This document shows, piece by piece, positions 58,552 to 64,000 of a stretch of DNA of 64,000 bases. Source of the stretch: an uncultured Candidatus Saccharibacteria bacterium (GTDB lineage Bacteria; Patescibacteriota; Saccharimonadia; Saccharimonadales; Saccharimonadaceae); NCBI GenBank assembly GCA_947169915.1, contig CAMVRN010000002.1:34792-98791 (forward strand), read 5' to 3'. Made by a program: the position numbers and the translations under genes. Numbering within the stretch: the stretch's first letter is position 1; each line of letters begins with the position of its first letter. The notes beneath the pieces were generated by a model. That model saw nothing but the letters and a program-made list of their open reading frames with translations, was not told the origin of the DNA and ran no database searches.

Positions 58552-60063
58552 TTATTCTGTCTGGAAGCAGCCGCTGGTGGCGCTTTGACTAGTATCGAGA
58601 GAAACCATTTCGACGCCAGAAAGCGTTGCCTTTGAAATACACCCACAAGCGTGAGACTCGTGTTGGAAGTTGAAGTCTATATAAACATTCTGAGAGGCGC
58701 TAGTGACAGATTTTCGGTGGCCTTCGTCGCTAGCCGAGCAATCGTTTGAAGAAGATGAGGCGCCAAATTCGTTACTTGCGATTTCGTAGTATTCGCCATC
58801 TTTTTTCATACAAAGATGAAATCTTGAACCAACTGAGAATGATTCGCCACTGGCCGTTGTTAGAGAGCCGCCGTCTTCGGATAATGTAGCTTCAATGATT
58901 GGGGCGCCGAGTGGACCGATAGCGACTGTTAGCGAGCCACCAGGATGGGCACTGATTTCTGATGTGTCGACGTCGACGTTTAGCAAGAAGCCATCTAGAT
59001 TGGAGATGTTGTAGCGCGTACCCTCGTTCATTTTACTGTTCGTATATCCGGAGAATGTAATATCTTGGCCACTGTGAATTGTATGAATTTCGCTGTAGTT
59101 CGCAATATTGTTCGTGCAGACCTTGCAGTCGGAGTCACAATATGAACCTTTAGCTGTTTCAGGGGCGTGGTCGTTCGGGGCGACGTCGTCGTAGTCTTCA
59201 AAATTTACGTTATCGAATGTAATGTAGCCTGCGTTTTTAACTAGGTTAATTTGGTCGGGGTTAAACAAACGAATAGTTGAAGAAACGACGGAAGCTGAAT
59301 CTCCAGCGATTGAATCCCAACAAGTTTGAATGCGAAAATCGTAATAATCTGGACGAGCTTCGGTATCATTGATACATTTAACACCTTTTTCGGAGGCAAT
59401 GGCGGTGACCCAAATTCCTTCAGAGTTGTCGAGTCTCGAATAATCCTTGGCTTTCATTAAGTTGTTATCGACAGTTCTATCGGAAAGAATATCACTTGCT
59501 GTACCGTAGAGTAGGCGTGGGTAGGTCGCAGTAGTGCGGAAGAAGTCAATCGTCGTAGCTGGCACGATTACTTTTTTAAGAGTGTCTTTTGAGCCGAGTG
59601 CGCGTGGATTAATGATAAACGATTTATTCGGGATGCTAAATTCGTCTTTATTGTTTGCTCTGAACAGCGAATCGCATGAGCTACCGAACTCAGCCGTTCG
59701 GCTATAGAAGCTTGGGTCCTCATTTATGACGGCATTATTCCCTCTTGCGGAGTAGGCTTGAAGAGTGATACATTTCCATAGTTCACGATATGAGGTGATG
59801 TTGCTACAGTTAATCTCTTCCTCTTCGTCAGTTTTTGTGTATGGCTCGCTTAAGTATGCATCATGGATAAAACGAAGCGCCTCAGCTTGAGCGTCGACTT
59901 CTTGGCGGGCCATAGTGGACTCGAGGGTGCTTTGCGCGGTTGCCAAGCCACGGTTCATAAGGGAAATTGTACCAACGGCGGCGAGACCAAAAATCCCGAC
60001 AGCGAACATCACCTCAATAAGGGTGTCGCCTCGTCGAGTACGGTTTTTGGCTCGATTAAGCAT
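58552..60063 (-). CDS. type IV pilin/pseudopilin-like protein (N-terminal methylation motif)
   Basis: RRGDTLIEVMFAVGIFGLAAVGTISLMNRGL (prepilin-like), Cys-rich C-terminus; start MLNRAKNRT. Confidence 0.75.
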   Translation of the reverse strand: MLNRAKNRTRRGDTLIEVMFAVGIFGLAAVGTISLMNRGLATAQSTLESTMARQEVDAQAEALRFIHDAYLSEPYTKTDEEEEINCSNITSYRELWKCITLQAYSARGNNAVINEDPSFYSRTAEFGSSCDSLFRANNKDEFSIPNKSFIINPRALGSKDTLKKVIVPATTIDFFRTTATYPRLLYGTASDILSDRTVDNNLMKAKDYSRLDNSEGIWVTAIASEKGVKCINDTEARPDYYDFRIQTCWDSIAGDSASVVSSTIRLFNPDQINLVKNAGYITFDNVNFEDYDDVAPNDHAPETAKGSYCDSDCKVCTNNIANYSEIHTIHSGQDITFSGYTNSKMNEGTRYNISNLDGFLLNVDVDTSEISAHPGGSLTVAIGPLGAPIIEATLSEDGGSLTTASGESFSVGSRFHLCMKKDGEYYEIASNEFGASSSSNDCSASDEGHRKSVTSASQNVYIDFNFQHESHACGCISKATLSGVEMVSLDTSQSATSGCFQTE

Positions 60064-60085
60064 ATGTTTATTATAGCATATATAA

Positions 60086-60117
60086 AAAAACAAGTCAGTT
60101 TTCACTGACTTGTTTTT
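60086..60117 (-). terminator. intrinsic terminator after the agmatine deiminase gene
   Basis: CAAGTCAGT-TTTC-ACTGACTTG flanked by T-tracts. Confidence 0.8.
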
Positions 60118-60127
60118 AGTTAAGCGG

Positions 60128-61225
60128 TTAGGCTTTTGGAACTTGCTGTGTGATACAGTGGATGTTCCCACCGCCAAGAAGGATTTCTCGGGCATAGACG
60201 GTTTCTATGGTTTTATCCGGGAAACAATCTTGAAGGATGTTGATGGCAGCTTGGTCATGTTCGTCGTTAAAAACCGGCAAGATGACTGCGCCATTACAGT
60301 TGTAGTAGTTGATATAGCTTGCTGGCAAGCGGTCGCCCTCGTTGCGTGGGAACGTACCATCGACTACGTCAACACCTTCAGATTCTTCTTTTGTAATGGT
60401 AATTGGGTTTGGAACATGAATCTTTATGACTTCTAGTTTCCTTCCTTTTGCGTCTGTGACAGATTCAAGATATTCCAAATCTTTTACGCTACGTTCATGC
60501 TGCGGGTCTTCCTCGTTGTCTTCCCAGGCCAAAACAACTTTTCCTGGAGCAACAAATTGACAAACGTTGTCAACATGTCCATTAGTGTCTTCGTCTTTGT
60601 AAATTCCATATGGAATCCAGAGAACTTTTTCTGCGCCACAGTAGTCGAGAAGATATTTTTCAATTTCTTCCTTACTGAGGTCGGGATTTCGTCCTTTGTC
60701 GAGACAAGTTTCTTCTGTTACGAGAAGAGTGCCTTCGCCATCAGAATGGACAGAGCCACCTTCTAGTACGAAATCGTCAGTGCGATAACGGTCGACACCT
60801 TCGATTGCGCAGACTTTAGCTGCGATTTGGTCATCGAAATCCCATGGGAAATAGATGCCGTTGTAAAGTCCACCATAACCGTTGAACTTCCAATCAACAG
60901 CTCGGAGGTCACCTTCGTTATTAATGAGGAAGGTTGGCCCCGTATCACGAATCCAGGAATCGTTGTTGGATATTTCGACAATATGAACATTCTCAAGATT
61001 CATTCCAAGAACGTGCGGATATTGCGATTCATTAACACCAAGAACGACCGGTTCGTGTTTAGCTATTGCTTTGATAACTTCAACGAACGCGTGCTGCGCG
61101 GGCTTGGCCCCGCCCCGCCAGTTGTCGGGGCGTTCAGGCCAAAGTAGATAGGTAGCAACGTGTTCGCTAAGTTCAGATGGCATGTAGAAGCCATCTTCCT
61201 TTGGAGTCCTATCGTTTATTCGCAC
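60128..61225 (-). CDS. aguA: agmatine deiminase
   Basis: TYLLWPERPDNWRGGAKPAQHAF, NDSWIRDTGPTFL, WKFNGYGG, GGGNIHCITQQ. Confidence 0.95.
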   Translation of the reverse strand: MRINDRTPKEDGFYMPSELSEHVATYLLWPERPDNWRGGAKPAQHAFVEVIKAIAKHEPVVLGVNESQYPHVLGMNLENVHIVEISNNDSWIRDTGPTFLINNEGDLRAVDWKFNGYGGLYNGIYFPWDFDDQIAAKVCAIEGVDRYRTDDFVLEGGSVHSDGEGTLLVTEETCLDKGRNPDLSKEEIEKYLLDYCGAEKVLWIPYGIYKDEDTNGHVDNVCQFVAPGKVVLAWEDNEEDPQHERSVKDLEYLESVTDAKGRKLEVIKIHVPNPITITKEESEGVDVVDGTFPRNEGDRLPASYINYYNCNGAVILPVFNDEHDQAAINILQDCFPDKTIETVYAREILLGGGNIHCITQQVPKA

Positions 61226-62873
61226 GGCGAGTAGCCTTTCTTGCGTTATCTTTTCTTGCAGCGTTCCAGACTAGAACTTCACCGATGATGATACAAACGA
61301 GCGAGCTAATTACGATTGGTTTGTTGACGAGTGCATCGAATGCGCTAATCTCTTCCCAATCAGTTTCGCTAAACTCTACTGGTTCCTTGACTAGTGGAGC
61401 GATTAATTCGCCAGCACCAAGCAAAGGAGCTTCTTCGGTTTCTGCGTCTTCAGCTGCTTCCTCTTCTTCTGGTTCTTCTGTAATGTTTGCATAGTATTTA
61501 CCTTCGTACATTACAGTGTCACCAGCTGCGTATTCAGATTCACCGTCGTATTCAGGAACGACATAGATGAAGGTGAAGATAAGAGAGATGATAAGCATGA
61601 CTACTGGAACAACGCCGAAGATTACGCGCTTGACGTTGCCGCCAGAAATCCAGTAACCTTTTTTGTCTTGGATACCGTTTTTGTGAAGTTTCATATAAGC
61701 AAAGAACATTGGGATGTAACCAACGAGGAGACATACTAGCGATAGGTCGAAGAATGCCCAGAACATATTCGTGAGTTCTTCGGCTTCTGGGAAGCAGTAT
61801 GCGAGGACGATACCGGCGACCGCTAGGATAGCAGCGACGACGCTAGTCCAGATAGAAACTACATAAGGTGCACCATCTTTGTTGGTTTTTGCCCATGACT
61901 TAGGAAAAACGCCATCTTTAGCAGCATAGGCAGTGACAGAGTAGACGCCGAATTGCCATGAGGAAATGTTTGCAATAAGGGTGTATAAGAAGAAACAAGC
62001 GACAGTCGTAATGATTGCGCTAATTGCGCCGGCTGATAGACCGACAGCTTCAAGTAATACTCGATAAGAATCAAGCAAGCCAGAGTTGGTTGCAAGTTCT
62101 TCGAACGGAACGGCGACGCCGATACCGAAGCTTGGCAAGATGTAGAACAAAGCGATTAATATAGCACCGAGGATAATCGCTTGTGGGATTTGTTTCTTTG
62201 GCTTATCCATATCGTCGATGAAGGTACCGACAACTTCGAAACCGAGCATGTTAAAGATGATGAGGGAGACGAAGGAAATACCGGACCAATCGACACCACC
62301 GCCTTGAGCGAGAAGTGGTACGAAATCGTGCCAGCTCTCGATTGGGTTCGCAGAACCTTGGGTGATGAATACATAGATACCCACAGCGCCAATACCTGCA
62401 AGGACGATGAATTTGACAATCGCACCGAGGTTAGCAACCCATGCGGATTGAGAGATACGGAGATTACCCAAAATCGTAATAAGAACGATGTATCCGAGTT
62501 GGATTAAGAGCGCGGTGACGAGAGTAACCTCAACGCCAAATGCGGTCATAATGAGGGTCGTAGCAAGGTCGGCGAGCGAAGCAATCCAAAGTGGGAAGTT
62601 CACCCAATAGAACCACGCAACACGGCCAGCCCATTTCTTTCCGAGGGCTTTCTTTACCCAGGTATACATACCACCTTCAGATGGGTATTGTGTACCGAGC
62701 TCGGCGGATATTAATGCGTAGGGGATAAAGAAGCCGAGAATCATAATTATCCACCACGCGTACTGAGAGTTCCCAATTGATGCGGTCGGTGCGACAGCGT
62801 CAATCACGAGAACAATACAGACTGTAGCGAGTACGGCGCTGAACAGCCTGAACTTTGGCTTTTTAGCTGGCAT
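61209..62873 (-). CDS. APC-family amino acid/agmatine-putrescine antiporter-like permease
   Basis: 12-TM APC pattern, ALISAELGTQYPSEGGMYTWVKKALG; lies between ptcA and aguA. Confidence 0.85.
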   Translation of the reverse strand: MPAKKPKFRLFSAVLATVCIVLVIDAVAPTASIGNSQYAWWIIMILGFFIPYALISAELGTQYPSEGGMYTWVKKALGKKWAGRVAWFYWVNFPLWIASLADLATTLIMTAFGVEVTLVTALLIQLGYIVLITILGNLRISQSAWVANLGAIVKFIVLAGIGAVGIYVFITQGSANPIESWHDFVPLLAQGGGVDWSGISFVSLIIFNMLGFEVVGTFIDDMDKPKKQIPQAIILGAILIALFYILPSFGIGVAVPFEELATNSGLLDSYRVLLEAVGLSAGAISAIITTVACFFLYTLIANISSWQFGVYSVTAYAAKDGVFPKSWAKTNKDGAPYVVSIWTSVVAAILAVAGIVLAYCFPEAEELTNMFWAFFDLSLVCLLVGYIPMFFAYMKLHKNGIQDKKGYWISGGNVKRVIFGVVPVVMLIISLIFTFIYVVPEYDGESEYAAGDTVMYEGKYYANITEEPEEEEAAEDAETEEAPLLGAGELIAPLVKEPVEFSETDWEEISAFDALVNKPIVISSLVCIIIGEVLVWNAARKDNARKATRRANKR

Positions 62874-63892
62874 TAGTTGCCCTCCTTTTGTTGTTTAATA
62901 TAGTCGAGCGTTTCTTGTGCCTTCTTGCCAAAATAAAGCACAAGGCCACGCTGAGCGGTCAAACGGTTTTCCGCTTGATCGAAGCAAATTGAATTTGGAC
63001 CGTCCATGACTGAGTCGGTCACTTCTTCGTTACGGTTAGCTGGCAGACAATGCATAAATTTGCAATTTGGATTTTCTGTAGCCATCATTAAGTCATCATT
63101 AACTTGGAAAGTTGGGAAGAAATCTTGCATGTAGACTTCTTTTGGGGTCTCTTTATCGTAAAGACCGTACCAAACGTCCGTATAAACAAAATCAGCACCT
63201 TTCAAACATTCGCGGTTTGAAGTGAATTCGACGGAACCACCATATTTTTCGACATTTTTGCGTCCGATTTCGCGGAATTTTTCGTCGAGAAGTTTATGGT
63301 CTGGACCGTAATGAACGAAGTTCATACCAAGTTTAGTTGTAATCATCATTAAACTTGCACAAACTTGTGTGCAGTCGCCAACGAAGACGACTTTCACATC
63401 ATTCCACTTTCTTTCTGGCGGAAGATTATCAAGAATGGTAATTATATCGCCCATCTCCTGAGTCGGGTGATTGTAGTCGGACATGCCGTTAATGACTGGG
63501 ACATTGGCGTACTTAGCTAGCGCTTCAATCGATTCATGTCGGTCGACGCGAGACATAATCATGTCGCACATACGGCCAAGAACTTGCGCAGTGTCCTCGA
63601 TGGTTTCATGTGCGCCAAGTTGGATTGCGCCCGGAGCAAGATTTAATGCGTGCCCACCAAGTTGCATCATGGCAACTTCGAACGAGACGCGAGTACGCGT
63701 GGACTTTTGCTCGAAAAGCATCGCAAGATTTTTATGATACATTGTGTCGAGGGTCCCACCCGACTTGATGTAGTCACGCACGACAACAGCGGTTTTGATG
63801 ATGTCCAGGATTTCGTCTTGGTCAAAATCCGTTGTGTCAATGTAGTCCTTTTTAGAAGGAGTTTCGTGGCTTAATTTATATAAATTATCCAT
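62873..63892 (-). CDS. ptcA: putrescine carbamoyltransferase
   Basis: EQKSTRTRVSFEVAM, GMSDYNHPTQEMGD, FVYTDVWYGLYDKE, FMHCLPANRNEEVTDSV; motif set of PTC rather than OTC, plus cluster context. Confidence 0.87.
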   Translation of the reverse strand: MDNLYKLSHETPSKKDYIDTTDFDQDEILDIIKTAVVVRDYIKSGGTLDTMYHKNLAMLFEQKSTRTRVSFEVAMMQLGGHALNLAPGAIQLGAHETIEDTAQVLGRMCDMIMSRVDRHESIEALAKYANVPVINGMSDYNHPTQEMGDIITILDNLPPERKWNDVKVVFVGDCTQVCASLMMITTKLGMNFVHYGPDHKLLDEKFREIGRKNVEKYGGSVEFTSNRECLKGADFVYTDVWYGLYDKETPKEVYMQDFFPTFQVNDDLMMATENPNCKFMHCLPANRNEEVTDSVMDGPNSICFDQAENRLTAQRGLVLYFGKKAQETLDYIKQQKEGN

Positions 63893-63947
63893 AAGCTTAA
63901 TTATATATTAAGTTATGTCAAATCTCAAGCGCAATGAGAGGATAAAA

Positions 63948-64000
63948 CTAGATATATCGTCCTTGTTCAGCAGCTGTGAGTTTGCCACGAAGTTGTGGGT
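63948..64000 (-). CDS. C-terminal end of an unidentified CDS running off the window
   Basis: Frame ...PQLRGKLTAAEQGRYI*; too short to assign. Confidence 0.3.
   Translation of the reverse strand, partial: PQLRGKLTAAEQGRYI

Noticed and set aside
1-64000. CRISPR array, rRNA operon or alternative genetic code (UGA=Gly as in SR1/Gracilibacteria)
   Set aside because: No regularly spaced repeats or rRNA seen; conserved genes read cleanly with UGA as stop (e.g. the phosphoketolase N-half ends in TGA) and no internal UGA needed.

Overview
The gene content (compact genome, agmatine/putrescine catabolism, rnhB-yraN fusion, VaFE/InlB surface proteins) suggests a Candidatus Saccharibacteria/Patescibacteria chromosome. 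This taxonomic call is inference from gene content only. Most of the window is housekeeping: rnj, nusA, rimK plus a retropepsin-like partner, tyrS, hrcA-grpE with a CIRCE-like operator, murJ, aspS, ftsH, rplS, ruvA, ruvC, radA, galU, gpmI, and an agmatine-deiminase-type cluster (aguA, antiporter, ptcA). Three regions are accessory. (1) 1-5.1 kb: Mrr-like nuclease, HipA-N/HipS-like small protein and a large STAND NTPase with no fused effector. (2) 9.2-9.9 kb: a decayed FISUMP-like gene beside tRNA-Leu(CAG). (3) About 19.6-26.0 kb: a 6.4-kb island at the 3' end of tRNA-Arg(CCG), carrying a DUF3883-type nuclease, an HNH-like protein, a C5-methyltransferase, a HpaII-type endonuclease and a large serine recombinase. 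The main finding is that the 10-bp sequence ATGGTACACC occurs at both ends of this island. Joining the ends in silico replaces the recombinase's antisense-tRNA C-terminal tail with a 43-codon in-frame extension that stops just before a strong hairpin. The integrase gene therefore appears to span attP and to be completed only in the excised circle. Other points of interest are a phosphoketolase split into two ATGA-overlapping halves, a 30-aa basic ORF with a strong RBS, a shared C-terminal 'NVPxTGxF' anchor motif, and short promoter-hairpin units upstream of the recombinase. No homology searches were run; family names come from motif recognition.
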